Below, piece after piece: positions 6,850-15,009 of a stretch of 26,990 nucleotides of DNA. How positions within the stretch are numbered: position 1 is the first letter of the stretch; the number at the start of each line of letters is the position of its first letter. The DNA is from DATLFP01 sp035540955. Lineage in GTDB: Bacteria; Actinomycetota; Acidimicrobiia; Acidimicrobiales; CADCSY01. Below the pieces are notes generated by a model, which worked only from the letters and a program-made list of their open reading frames with translations, had not been told where the DNA came from and did not search any database. The DNA lies in the NCBI GenBank assembly GCA_035540955.1, contig DATLFP010000119.1, positions 1 through 26,990 of the forward strand, given 5' to 3'. The position numbers were made by a program, and so were the translations under genes.

Positions 6850-8931
6850 GTGGCCATGTCGCCCGGGTCCGCGTCTGCAGAACCGGACTTCCGCGCCATT
6901 CTCGAAGCAGCACCCGGGTGCTACTTGATCCTCGATCCCGACTTGAAGATCGTCGGCGCGAGCGACGCGTACCTCGCTGCAACGATGACCGACAGGGCGG
7001 CGATCGTCGGACGCGGGATCTTCGACGTCTTCCCCGACAATCCCGACGACGTGACAGCCAACGGGGTCAGCAACCTCCGCGAGTCACTCCATCGCGTGCT
7101 CGCGAACCGGGTGTCGGACACGATGGCCGTGCAGCAGTACGACATCCGCCGACCGGACGGTGGCGGCTTCGAGACCCGTTGGTGGAGCCCGATCAACTCG
7201 CCGGTGTTGATCGATGGCAACGTCGCCTACATCGTCCACCGCGTCGAGGACGTCACCGAGTTCGTCCAGCTGACCCGCCTCCGCGCTCGGGAGCAAGAGC
7301 GCACCACCGAGCTGCAGCTGCGCAGCGAGCAGATGGAAGCGGAGGTGATCCAGCGGTCCCAGGAGCTCCAGGCCTCGAACCGCGAGCTGCGGGCGGCCAG
7401 CGCAGCGAAGAGCGAGTTCCTCTCGCGGATGAGCCACGAGCTCCGTACACCGCTGAACGCCATTCTCGGCTTCAGCCAGCTGCTCGAGATGGAGATCGTC
7501 GACCCGCAGCAGGCTGAGTTCATCGACCACATCGGCAAGGCCGGACGCCATCTCCTCGGTCTGATCGACGAGGTGCTCGACATCGCCCGCATCGAGAGCG
7601 GCAACCTCCGCCTGTCGGTCGAGCCGGTGCGCGTCGCCGATGTCGTCGAGGCAGCGTTGGGCATGGTCCGTCCCATGGCGAACGCGCGGCGACTTCGCGT
7701 GCACGAGCCACCGTCAGCGAACAGCAACGAGTACGTGCGCGCTGACCACCAACGCCTGCAGCAGGTGCTGGTCAACCTCTTGGCCAACGCGGTCAAGTAC
7801 AACCGTGAGGATGGCGAGATCAGCGTCGACTGCATCGCGGTCGACGATCGCCGCGTCCGCATCGTGGTCTCGGACACGGGTCCTGGCATCGCACCGGACG
7901 ACGTGGAGCGGCTGTTCCGTCCGTTCGAGCGCCTTGGCGCCGAGCAGACGGAGGTAGAGGGCACCGGTCTCGGGCTTGCTCTCACGAAGTACCTCGTCGA
8001 CGCAATGGGTGGCGAGATCGGGGTGTCGAGCGAAGTGGGCGTCGGCACGGCGTTCTGGGTCGAGCTGCTGCTGTGCGACTCACCCGCCAATCAGGTTCGC
8101 GATCGTCTCGCCGACCAGACGACGCCGGCACATGCGTCGGACGTTCTACGCACGGTGCTCTATGTCGAGGACAACATCTCGAACATCAAGCTCGTGGATC
8201 ACATCTTGTCGCGGCGAGCGAGGGTGACCTTCATGGTCGCGATGATGGGCCGGCTCGCGCTCGACCTCGCTCGTGAGCACCAACCCGATGTGATCCTTCT
8301 CGACATGCATCTTCCTGACATGTCCGGGGACGAGCTCCTCCGCGAGCTTCGGGCGGACGATCGCACTGCGTCGGCCACGATCGCAATGCTCAGCGCGGAC
8401 GCGACCCCCGGACAGGTTCGGAGGATGCTCGAGAACGGGGCTGACCACTACCTCACGAAGCCGTTCGACATTCCCGATCTGCTGGCGATCATCGAGAGCG
8501 CTCCGGCTCGTGGCGCCGAGCCATCGCCGGTCGAGCCTGCCCCGGCCACGCCCGTCGACCCACTCGACGAGCGGGTGGTGTCGATGATGCACGATCTCAC
8601 CGGCAGCGCGGTCGACGGGCCGGCGCTCGTCGCCGATCTCGTCAGGACCTACATCACCGATGGAGCGGCCCGCGTCGCGGACCTTCACCGAGCCCTGCAG
8701 GAGCGCGACGCCGCGGCTGCCGAGTCGACTGCTCACAGCCTCGGTGGCAGCAGCATGAGCTTCGGTGCCCGAGCCGTCGGCGAAGCGTGCTCGGAGGTCG
8801 AGCGACTCGCCAAGCTCGAGACGGACCTCAGCGGGTTGGCCGCTCTGATCTCGCGCGTGGACGCCGCGTTTGCCGAGGCATCGGCGCTCTTGCACATGGA
8901 GTTCGTGGAGCGAGTGCGGCAGAGCGCCTGA
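6850..8931 (+). CDS. Soluble hybrid sensor histidine kinase (PAS-HisKA-HATPase-REC-HPt)
   Basis: A 693-residue hybrid kinase without membrane segments, so it should sense an internal signal. Domains: PAS about 12-138; a charged coiled-coil-like linker about 140-185; HisKA with phosphoacceptor His196 in MSHELRTPLNAI; HATPase_c with N-box Asn309/Asn313, G1 DTGPGIA from Asp342 and G2 GTGLGLAL from 371; a receiver domain with Glu440-Asp441, phosphoacceptor Asp485 and Lys537; and a C-terminal HPt domain with His629 in TAHSLGGSS. All phosphorelay residues are intact (His to Asp to His). No separate response regulator with an output domain is encoded nearby, so its partner is elsewhere or is one of the neighbouring regulators. 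The start is GTG 6850 or ATG 6856; neither has a clear ribosome binding site. The nitrate cluster begins about 0.2 kb downstream, so a nitrogen or redox role is possible but unproven. Confidence 0.88.
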   Translation: MAMSPGSASAEPDFRAILEAAPGCYLILDPDLKIVGASDAYLAATMTDRAAIVGRGIFDVFPDNPDDVTANGVSNLRESLHRVLANRVSDTMAVQQYDIRRPDGGGFETRWWSPINSPVLIDGNVAYIVHRVEDVTEFVQLTRLRAREQERTTELQLRSEQMEAEVIQRSQELQASNRELRAASAAKSEFLSRMSHELRTPLNAILGFSQLLEMEIVDPQQAEFIDHIGKAGRHLLGLIDEVLDIARIESGNLRLSVEPVRVADVVEAALGMVRPMANARRLRVHEPPSANSNEYVRADHQRLQQVLVNLLANAVKYNREDGEISVDCIAVDDRRVRIVVSDTGPGIAPDDVERLFRPFERLGAEQTEVEGTGLGLALTKYLVDAMGGEIGVSSEVGVGTAFWVELLLCDSPANQVRDRLADQTTPAHASDVLRTVLYVEDNISNIKLVDHILSRRARVTFMVAMMGRLALDLAREHQPDVILLDMHLPDMSGDELLRELRADDRTASATIAMLSADATPGQVRRMLENGADHYLTKPFDIPDLLAIIESAPARGAEPSPVEPAPATPVDPLDERVVSMMHDLTGSAVDGPALVADLVRTYITDGAARVADLHRALQERDAAAAESTAHSLGGSSMSFGARAVGEACSEVERLAKLETDLSGLAALISRVDAAFAEASALLHMEFVERVRQSA

Positions 8932-8941
8932 AGCGAGGCGC
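8924..8941 (+). terminator. Small hairpin over the kinase stop codon
   Basis: GCGCCT and AGGCGC are perfect 6-bp arms around a 6-base loop and span the stop codon of the hybrid kinase. There is no T-run after the hairpin, so it is at best a weak or factor-dependent terminator. The rest of the 227-bp gap to nirB (8932-9158) holds a 10-bp palindrome CCCCGCGGGG at 8954-8963 and the repeat CTCAC-N7-GTGAG at 9033-9049. I see no clear promoter or GlnR-type site there. Confidence 0.25.
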
Positions 8942-9158
8942 CCATCTCCGGATCCCCGCGGGGCCGCGCTCCTGAGCTCCTCGTTCCCGCGGCGCTCACA
9001 TCGCCTGCCGCCACCACCGCGCCGTCCCGCCTCTCACACGGAGGGTGAGGACGTTGTGAGCCGGCGCTCAAGGGCTTGACCGTTGGTGCGCGCCACTGGT
9101 CGCGCGGGTGTCACCGGCGGGCAACGGCCAGGCAACAGCGAATCGTCAGAGTGCGTCC

Positions 9159-11768
9159 GTGACCGAGCCCACCTTCCACGAAGGCGGTCCTCGTCCGCGG
9201 CTCGTCGTCGTCGGCTACGGCATGGTCGGCCACCGCCTGCTGGAGGAGCTGGTCGCCCGCGGGGCGAACGGGCGGTGGGCGATCACCGTCTTCGGCGAGG
9301 AGCCGGTCGTGGCCTACGACCGGGTCCGCCTCTCTGCGGTGTTCGACGGCGGGAGGCCGCAGGACCTTTCGATGGCGGCGCCGGGGTTCGCCGAGCAGAA
9401 CGGCATCGACGTGGTGGTGGGCGAGGGTGTTGTAGCCATCGACCGCACCTCCCGTTCCGTCACGACCACCGGTGGGCGGGTCGAGACCTATGACCACCTG
9501 GTTCTCGCCACGGGCTCCACGCCGTTCGTGCCACCCGTGCCGGGCGCCAGCCGCCCCGGGACCTTCGTCTACCGGACCCTCGACGACCTCGCCGCGATCC
9601 GGTCCCACGCTGAGCAACCGTCGGTCCGGACCGGCGTGGTGGTCGGTGGTGGTCTGCTCGGGTTGGAAGCAGCCAACGCGCTTCGCCTCCTCGGCCTCGA
9701 GACCCACGTCGTCGAGATGGCGCCTCGCCTGATGCCGGCACAGCTCGACGAGAGCGCGTCCGCGGTGCTCCGCCGGAAGGTCGAGCAGCGGGGCATCCGG
9801 GTGCACACCGGGGTCAGTACCCGGGCGCTGACGGGGGCCGACCCCGATGACGAGGGCGCCACCGTGTGCACACTCGAGCGGGCCGACGGGCCGCCGATCC
9901 CAGCCGACATCGTCGTGTTCTCCGCCGGCATCAGGCCCCGCGACGAGCTGGCTCGGAACGCTGGCCTCGAGGTGGGGCAGCGCGGCGGCGTGGTCGTCGA
10001 CGGCCAGCTGGCTACCTCCGACTCGCACATCTCCGCGATCGGCGAGGTGGCCTCGGTGGAGGGCCGCTGCCTCGGCCTCGTCGCCCCCGGCTACGGCATG
10101 GCCAGGGTCCTCGCCGCCCGGCTCGCCGGCCAGCCGGAGCCGGGCGGGTTCGCCACACCCGACCTGTCCACCAAGCTGAAGCTGCTCGGCATCGACGTGG
10201 CCTCCTTCGGCGACGCGTTCGCCGGCTCGGACCCGGCGGACGAGGTCGACCTGCTGACCTGGTCCGACACCACTGCGGGTGTCTACAAGCGCCTCGCCCG
10301 CCGACGGGAGGACGGTCGCATCGTCGGCGGGATGCTCGTCGGCGACGCCGGCGACTATCAGCGGCTGCGCCTCATGGCCATCGGCGAGATGCCGACGCCG
10401 GACGACCTGTCGTCCTGGGTCGCGCCGTCCACCGGACCGCGCCAGCGCGCGTCGGTCCCTGACGCCGCCGCCGTCTGCTCCTGTGAGAACGTCACCGCCG
10501 GCCGCCTGCGCTCGGCCATCGCCGACGGCGCCCGCACCGTCGGCGACCTGCAGGACTGCACGTCAGCGGGGTCAGGCTGCGCCGGTTGCGTCCCGATGCT
10601 CACCAGCCTCCTGAAGGACGAGCTGCGGGCCATCGGTGAAGTGGTGAGCGACACCCTGTGCGAGCACTTCTCCGTCTCCCGCCAAGCGCTGTTCGACCTG
10701 GTCCGCGTCAACGGCCACCGGACCTGGCGCGACGTGCTCGATGCCCACGGCACCGGTGGAGGCTGCGACGTCTGCCGACCCGCGGTCGCGTCGATCCTCG
10801 CCAGCCGGGCCAACGGCTACGTGCTCGACCCCGGCCAGGGCGAGGCCCAGGACACCAATGACCACGCGCTGGCCAACATGCAGCGCAACGGCACCTACTC
10901 GGTCATCCCACGGGTGCCCGGCGGCGAGATCACTCCTGCGCAGCTCATCGCGCTCGGCGAGATTGCCGCCGACTTCGGGCTCTACTGCAAGATCACCGGT
11001 GGGCAGCGCATCGACCTGCTCGGCGCCCGCCTGGAGCAGCTCCCCGCCATCTGGCAGCGGGTGCTCGACGCCGGCATGGAGTCAGGCCACGCCTATGGCA
11101 AGGCGGTGCGCACCGTGAAGTCCTGCGTCGGTGAGACCTGGTGCCGCTACGGCGTGCAGGACTCGGTCACCATGGCCATCCGGCTCGAGGAGCGCTACCG
11201 AGGCCTGCGCGCTCCCCACAAGCTCAAGCTCGCCGTCAGCGGCTGCACTCGCGAGTGCGCCGAGGCCCAGTCCAAGGATGTCGGCGTCATCGCCACCGAG
11301 CGGGGCTGGAACCTCTACGTGGCCGGCAACGGCGGCAAGACCCCCCGTCACGCCACCCTGCTCGCCACCGACCTCGACGACGAGGTGCTGGTCCGGGTCA
11401 TCGACCGCTTCCTCGCCTACTACGTCCGCACCGCCGATCGCCTGCAACGCACCTCGACCTGGTTCGAGGCGCTGCAGGCGAGCACCGGCGATGCCCTCGC
11501 CCACGTCCGGTCGGTGGTCATCGACGATGCCCTCGGCCTCTGTCGCGAGCTGGATGCCGAGATCGCTCGCCACGTCGAGACCTACGAGTGCGAGTGGGCG
11601 GCCACCCTCGCCGACCCGACCCGGCTGTCGCGCTTCCACAGCTTCGTCAACGCCCCGGGTGCTGCCGACCCCGAGATCGTCATGGTCAGCGAGCGAGGCC
11701 AACCCCGGCCGGCTCGGCCCGAGGAGCTCGCCCGGCACGCGACCCAGACCCCGGTTGCGGTCCGATGA
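9159..11768 (+). CDS. nirB: Nitrite reductase (NADH) large subunit NirB
   Basis: The 869-residue catalytic subunit of cytoplasmic NAD(P)H-dependent assimilatory nitrite reductase, which makes ammonium. Order of domains: FAD-binding GYGMVG at 19-24; NADH-binding GGGLLG at 163-168; a BFD-like [2Fe-2S] domain with Cys440, Cys442, Cys467, Cys474 and Cys477; a second CxxC at 536/539; then the ferredoxin-like half-domain and the siroheme/[4Fe-4S] domain. That last domain carries Cys656-x5-Cys662 and Cys696-x3-Cys700. Everything needed for activity is present, and the length is close to E. coli NirB. The start is uncertain. GTG 9159 gives the N-terminus closest to the FAD fold, and a CAGAGT hexamer precedes it at the distance expected for leaderless transcription. 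GTG 9108 would add 17 unremarkable residues. Its stop overlaps the nirD start (ATGA), so the two are coupled. Confidence 0.93.
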   Translation: MTEPTFHEGGPRPRLVVVGYGMVGHRLLEELVARGANGRWAITVFGEEPVVAYDRVRLSAVFDGGRPQDLSMAAPGFAEQNGIDVVVGEGVVAIDRTSRSVTTTGGRVETYDHLVLATGSTPFVPPVPGASRPGTFVYRTLDDLAAIRSHAEQPSVRTGVVVGGGLLGLEAANALRLLGLETHVVEMAPRLMPAQLDESASAVLRRKVEQRGIRVHTGVSTRALTGADPDDEGATVCTLERADGPPIPADIVVFSAGIRPRDELARNAGLEVGQRGGVVVDGQLATSDSHISAIGEVASVEGRCLGLVAPGYGMARVLAARLAGQPEPGGFATPDLSTKLKLLGIDVASFGDAFAGSDPADEVDLLTWSDTTAGVYKRLARRREDGRIVGGMLVGDAGDYQRLRLMAIGEMPTPDDLSSWVAPSTGPRQRASVPDAAAVCSCENVTAGRLRSAIADGARTVGDLQDCTSAGSGCAGCVPMLTSLLKDELRAIGEVVSDTLCEHFSVSRQALFDLVRVNGHRTWRDVLDAHGTGGGCDVCRPAVASILASRANGYVLDPGQGEAQDTNDHALANMQRNGTYSVIPRVPGGEITPAQLIALGEIAADFGLYCKITGGQRIDLLGARLEQLPAIWQRVLDAGMESGHAYGKAVRTVKSCVGETWCRYGVQDSVTMAIRLEERYRGLRAPHKLKLAVSGCTRECAEAQSKDVGVIATERGWNLYVAGNGGKTPRHATLLATDLDDEVLVRVIDRFLAYYVRTADRLQRTSTWFEALQASTGDALAHVRSVVIDDALGLCRELDAEIARHVETYECEWAATLADPTRLSRFHSFVNAPGAADPEIVMVSERGQPRPARPEELARHATQTPVAVR

Positions 11769-12124
11769 CCCTCGTCGACCGAATCCCCGAGACCGCGGTG
11801 CGGGTCTGTCGCACGGACGAGATCGAGGTCGAGCGCGGCGTTGCGGCCCTCGTGCACGACCGGCAGGTGGCGCTCTTCCGCCTCCGCGACGGATCGGTCC
11901 ACGCCGTGGATCACCGGGACCCTGCCACCGGCGCGAACGTGATCGCCCGCGGGCTGCTCGGCACCACGGCCGACGGCGAGTGGTTCGTCGCCTCGCCGCT
12001 GTACAAGCACCGGTACTCACTGCTCGACGGCCGCTGCCTCACTGACACGGCGCTCTCGCTCGCCGTCCACCGGGTGCAGGTCAGCGCCGGCGTGGTCAAG
12101 GTTGCCCTCGCACCCTCTTCGTGA
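11765..12124 (+). CDS. nirD: Nitrite reductase small subunit NirD
   Basis: A 119-residue Rieske-fold small subunit that pairs with NirB. The fold-typical segments DHRDPATGANVIARGL and ASPLYKHRYSLLDGRC are visible. The cysteines that would bind a Rieske cluster (CxH and CxxH) are replaced, leaving VDH and LYKH. As far as I recall, E. coli NirD also lacks the cluster, so this is normal and points to a structural role. The ATG at 11765 overlaps the nirB stop codon, which fixes the start and implies coupled translation in a 1:1 complex. Confidence 0.93.
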   Translation: MTLVDRIPETAVRVCRTDEIEVERGVAALVHDRQVALFRLRDGSVHAVDHRDPATGANVIARGLLGTTADGEWFVASPLYKHRYSLLDGRCLTDTALSLAVHRVQVSAGVVKVALAPSS

Positions 12125-12167
12125 CCCGGAAACGCGCCGGCAACACGCCGACGGCATCGTCGCCCTG

Positions 12168-13316
12168 GTGAGGACCCGACCGACCACGACCGGACCTCTC
12201 ACGGGCTTCACGATCGGGGTCACGGCCTGCCGCCGGGCCGACGAGCAGATCGAGCTGCTGGAGCGCAAGGGCGCCACGACGGTGCACGGCCCCGCGATCC
12301 AGACCTTCCCGCTCATCGCCGAGGCCGAGCTGGCCGAGGCGACCCGTGCGGTCGTGGCCGACCCGCCCGACTACACGCTGCTGTCGACCGGCATCGGGGT
12401 GCGGGCCTGGTTCGAGGCCGCCGAGTCCCTCGACCTCGCCGACGCGCTGCTCGACGCCCTCGGGCGATCGACGATCATCGCCCGGGGCCCCAAGGCCCAC
12501 GGCGCGGCCGTCACCAACGGGCTCGACGTGCGCTGGCAGGCGCCGAACGGGTGGGCGTCAGAGATGCTCGATCACCTCCGCGAGATCGGCGTCGAGGGCG
12601 CGCGCGTCGCCGTGCAGCTGGACGGCGCGTCCGGCGCACCACTGGCCAAGGCCGTGGGCCAGATCGGCGCGGTGCCACTGGCGGTGCCGGTCTACGAGTG
12701 GACGATGCCCACGGATTCCACCGCGGCGGAACGGCTGGTGGAGGCGATGGTCGAGGGGCGGGTGGACGGGGTCACGTTCACCGCCCGCCCCCAGGTGGAG
12801 AACCTGGCCACGATCGCCGAGCGGATGGGCCTGCTCGATCGCCTGCTGGCCGCGCTGTCGGGCCGGGTCGTTCCGATCTGCGTGGGTCCGGTGTGCGCCT
12901 CCGGGATCACCGATCTCGGGTTGCCCGAGCCCGTGCAGCCCGGACGCCAGCGGCTTGGCTCGATGGTGCTCGCCGTGGCCGACACCTTCCGCTCGCTCGG
13001 CCGCGATCTCACCCTCGCCGGCATCGACGTTCGCCTTCAGGGCCGGGCAGTGGTGCTCCCGCCCGACCTCGCCGCCGGCGATGCGAGCACGACGGTGCTG
13101 CTCACCGACAGGGAGCGGGTCGTGCTGCACGCGCTCGCCGAACGCCCCGGGGTCGTCTGGTCCAAGGACGACCTGCTCGCCCGCGTCTGGAACGGCGCCG
13201 AGTCCGACCCGCACGTCGTCGAGGTCACCGTCGGCCGGCTGCGCCAGCGGCTCGGCCCCGCCGGCGCGGGGGTCGAGACCGTCATGCGTCGCGGCTACCG
13301 GTTGACGGACCGCTGA
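12168..13316 (+). CDS. HemD-like domain / winged-helix regulator of nitrate-nitrite assimilation
   Basis: A 382-residue fusion. The N-terminal part (about 10-290) is a uroporphyrinogen-III synthase (HemD) fold, with GFTIGVTACRRADEQIELLERKGA at its start and GVTFTARPQVENLATIAERMG in its second lobe. The C-terminal 75 residues (about 308-382) are an OmpR/PhoB-type winged helix: LTDRERVVLHALAERPG, then a recognition segment VVEVTVGRLRQRLG and a wing ending RRGYRLTDR. This architecture matches NnaR of Streptomyces/Mycobacterium and Rv0260c, which sit beside nirBD and narK genes and control nitrite/nitrate assimilation. It is therefore most likely a regulator whose HemD fold senses a tetrapyrrole-type or other ligand, not the main HemD enzyme. 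GTG 12168 avoids overlap with nirD; an in-frame TTG at 12102 would overlap it by 23 bp. Confidence 0.85.
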   Translation: MRTRPTTTGPLTGFTIGVTACRRADEQIELLERKGATTVHGPAIQTFPLIAEAELAEATRAVVADPPDYTLLSTGIGVRAWFEAAESLDLADALLDALGRSTIIARGPKAHGAAVTNGLDVRWQAPNGWASEMLDHLREIGVEGARVAVQLDGASGAPLAKAVGQIGAVPLAVPVYEWTMPTDSTAAERLVEAMVEGRVDGVTFTARPQVENLATIAERMGLLDRLLAALSGRVVPICVGPVCASGITDLGLPEPVQPGRQRLGSMVLAVADTFRSLGRDLTLAGIDVRLQGRAVVLPPDLAAGDASTTVLLTDRERVVLHALAERPGVVWSKDDLLARVWNGAESDPHVVEVTVGRLRQRLGPAGAGVETVMRRGYRLTDR

Positions 13317-13336
13317 GGTGAGGGCCACCTCTCATC

Positions 13337-13350
13337 GCCGAGCTCTCGGC
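13337..13350. promoter_or_regulatory. 14-bp inverted repeat upstream of narK
   Basis: GCCGAG-CT-CTCGGC lies in the 138-bp gap between the HemD/winged-helix gene and narK. The 2-bp spacer is too short for a good hairpin loop, so an operator is a better guess than a terminator. The neighbouring winged-helix protein is the obvious candidate binder, but no matching copy was noticed upstream of nirB. Confidence 0.25.
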
Positions 13351-13454
13351 TGTGCGCAGGCTCGCCGGAGCACGGAGGCCGACGTGCGAGCAGCGCCCCG
13401 ATGCCTTCACGGCCGCGGAACCCAGGGGAAAACCTGCGGGTCGACGATGCCGGG

Positions 13455-15002
13455 ATGACCGCACCCCATCCCCCGACACCGACCCGCGTCGGTGACGCCG
13501 CCGCCCGCATCCGGGACCTCGTGTCCTTCCAGGGCAGGTACCGGATCCTGCACCTGACGTGGTTCGCCTTCTTCCTGAGCTTCGTCGTCTGGTTCAACTT
13601 CGCACCGTTCGCCAACACGATCGCCGAGCAGCTGGCGCTGACCGAAGCCCAGAAGAAGACGATCGGACTCTGCAACGTGGCGCTCACGGTCCCGGCCCGG
13701 GTCTTCATCGGCATGGCGCTCGATCGCTGGGGACCCAGGCGGGTCTATTCGGCGATCCTGCTCTTCGCCGTGGTGCCGAACACGGTGTTCGCCTTCGCCA
13801 CCACCTTCGAGGCGCTGGTGTTCAGCCGCCTGGCACTGTCGGTGGTCGGAGCCGGCTTCGTGGTGGGCATCCGGATGGTGTCTGAGTGGTTCCCGCCCCG
13901 CGAGGTGGGCACGGCCGAAGGCGTCTACGGCGGCTGGGGCAACTTCGGCTCGGCCGCGGCGGCGTTCTCGCTGCCCGTGCTCGCCGGTGTCCTGGGCGGC
14001 GCGGACGGGTGGCGCTGGGCCATCTTTACGACGGGCGTCGTGGCGGCCGCCTACGGCCTCCTCTACCTGCGCTCGGTCACCGACACCCCCGAGGGCGTCA
14101 CCTACGCGCAGCCTCGCCGCCAGGGCGCGCTCGAGGTCACCAGCCGGAAGTCGGTGTGGGCGCTGGCCGTCCTGACCGTCCCCCTCAACGCGATCCTCGG
14201 GGTCATCGCCTGGCGGATCTGGCGCGAGGACGTCATCTCCGACGGTGCGTTCGCTGCCACGCTCATGGCCGTCGGCGCCCTGCTGGTGTTCCAGGAGTGG
14301 ACCGTGCTGCGGGTGAACCGCCCGGCCCTGCGGGATGCGTACCCGCCGGAGGACCGGTACCCGGTGCGCAACGTCGCCGTCCTCTGCATCGCCTACTTCG
14401 CCACGTTCGGCTCCGAGCTCGCCGTCGTCACGATGCTGCCGGGCTTCTTCGCCGACACCTGGGGCTTGGGTCCGGCTGCAGCCGGGGCGGCCGCATCGGC
14501 GTTCGCCTTCATGAACCTGGCCGCCCGGCCTGCCGGCGGCCTGCTGTCGGACATCCTCGGCAGTCGCAAGCGCACGCTGTCCGCGCTGCTCGTCGGCTTG
14601 GTCGGGGGCTACGCGCTCATGTCGACGCTCGGTCCGGCGTGGCCGTGGATCGCGGCGATCGCCGTGTGCATGAGCTGCTCGTTCTTCGTGCAGTCCGGAG
14701 AGGGTGCGGTGTACGCCATCGTGCCGCTCGTCAAGAAGCGCGTAGCGGGCCAGGTCGCCGGCATGGCCGGTGCCATGGGCAACGTCGGAGCCATCTGCTT
14801 CCTGACGCTCAACATCCTGGTCAGCGAGCGGGTGTTCTTCCTGTGCATTGCCACCGCCGCCCTCGCCGCGCTCGCGTGCTCCCGCCTCCTCGTCGAGCCC
14901 GAGAACTCCTTTGGCACCGAGCTGCTGACCGACGGACCGGCCGTCGCCGGGCCCGTCATCGACCTCGCCGACGCGGACCGCGCCCCGGCTCTCGTGGACT
15001 GA
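13455..15002 (+). CDS. narK: NarK-type nitrate/nitrite MFS transporter
   Basis: A 515-residue integral membrane protein with about 12 hydrophobic helices, of the nitrate/nitrite porter branch of the major facilitator superfamily. Family marks: VPARVFIGMALDRWGPRRVY (substrate Arg helix and loop 2-3 motif A), YGGWGNFGSAAAAF (first nitrate signature, about residues 156-169), and GAMGNVGAICF (second nitrate signature). It should import nitrate, or exchange nitrate and nitrite, for the reductases encoded on either side. I chose ATG 13455. An in-frame ATG at 13401 would add 18 polar residues without a better ribosome binding site. The next gene begins 7 bp after its stop, so the two are probably co-transcribed. 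Confidence 0.9.
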   Translation: MTAPHPPTPTRVGDAAARIRDLVSFQGRYRILHLTWFAFFLSFVVWFNFAPFANTIAEQLALTEAQKKTIGLCNVALTVPARVFIGMALDRWGPRRVYSAILLFAVVPNTVFAFATTFEALVFSRLALSVVGAGFVVGIRMVSEWFPPREVGTAEGVYGGWGNFGSAAAAFSLPVLAGVLGGADGWRWAIFTTGVVAAAYGLLYLRSVTDTPEGVTYAQPRRQGALEVTSRKSVWALAVLTVPLNAILGVIAWRIWREDVISDGAFAATLMAVGALLVFQEWTVLRVNRPALRDAYPPEDRYPVRNVAVLCIAYFATFGSELAVVTMLPGFFADTWGLGPAAAGAAASAFAFMNLAARPAGGLLSDILGSRKRTLSALLVGLVGGYALMSTLGPAWPWIAAIAVCMSCSFFVQSGEGAVYAIVPLVKKRVAGQVAGMAGAMGNVGAICFLTLNILVSERVFFLCIATAALAALACSRLLVEPENSFGTELLTDGPAVAGPVIDLADADRAPALVD

Positions 15003-15009
15003 GGACGAC

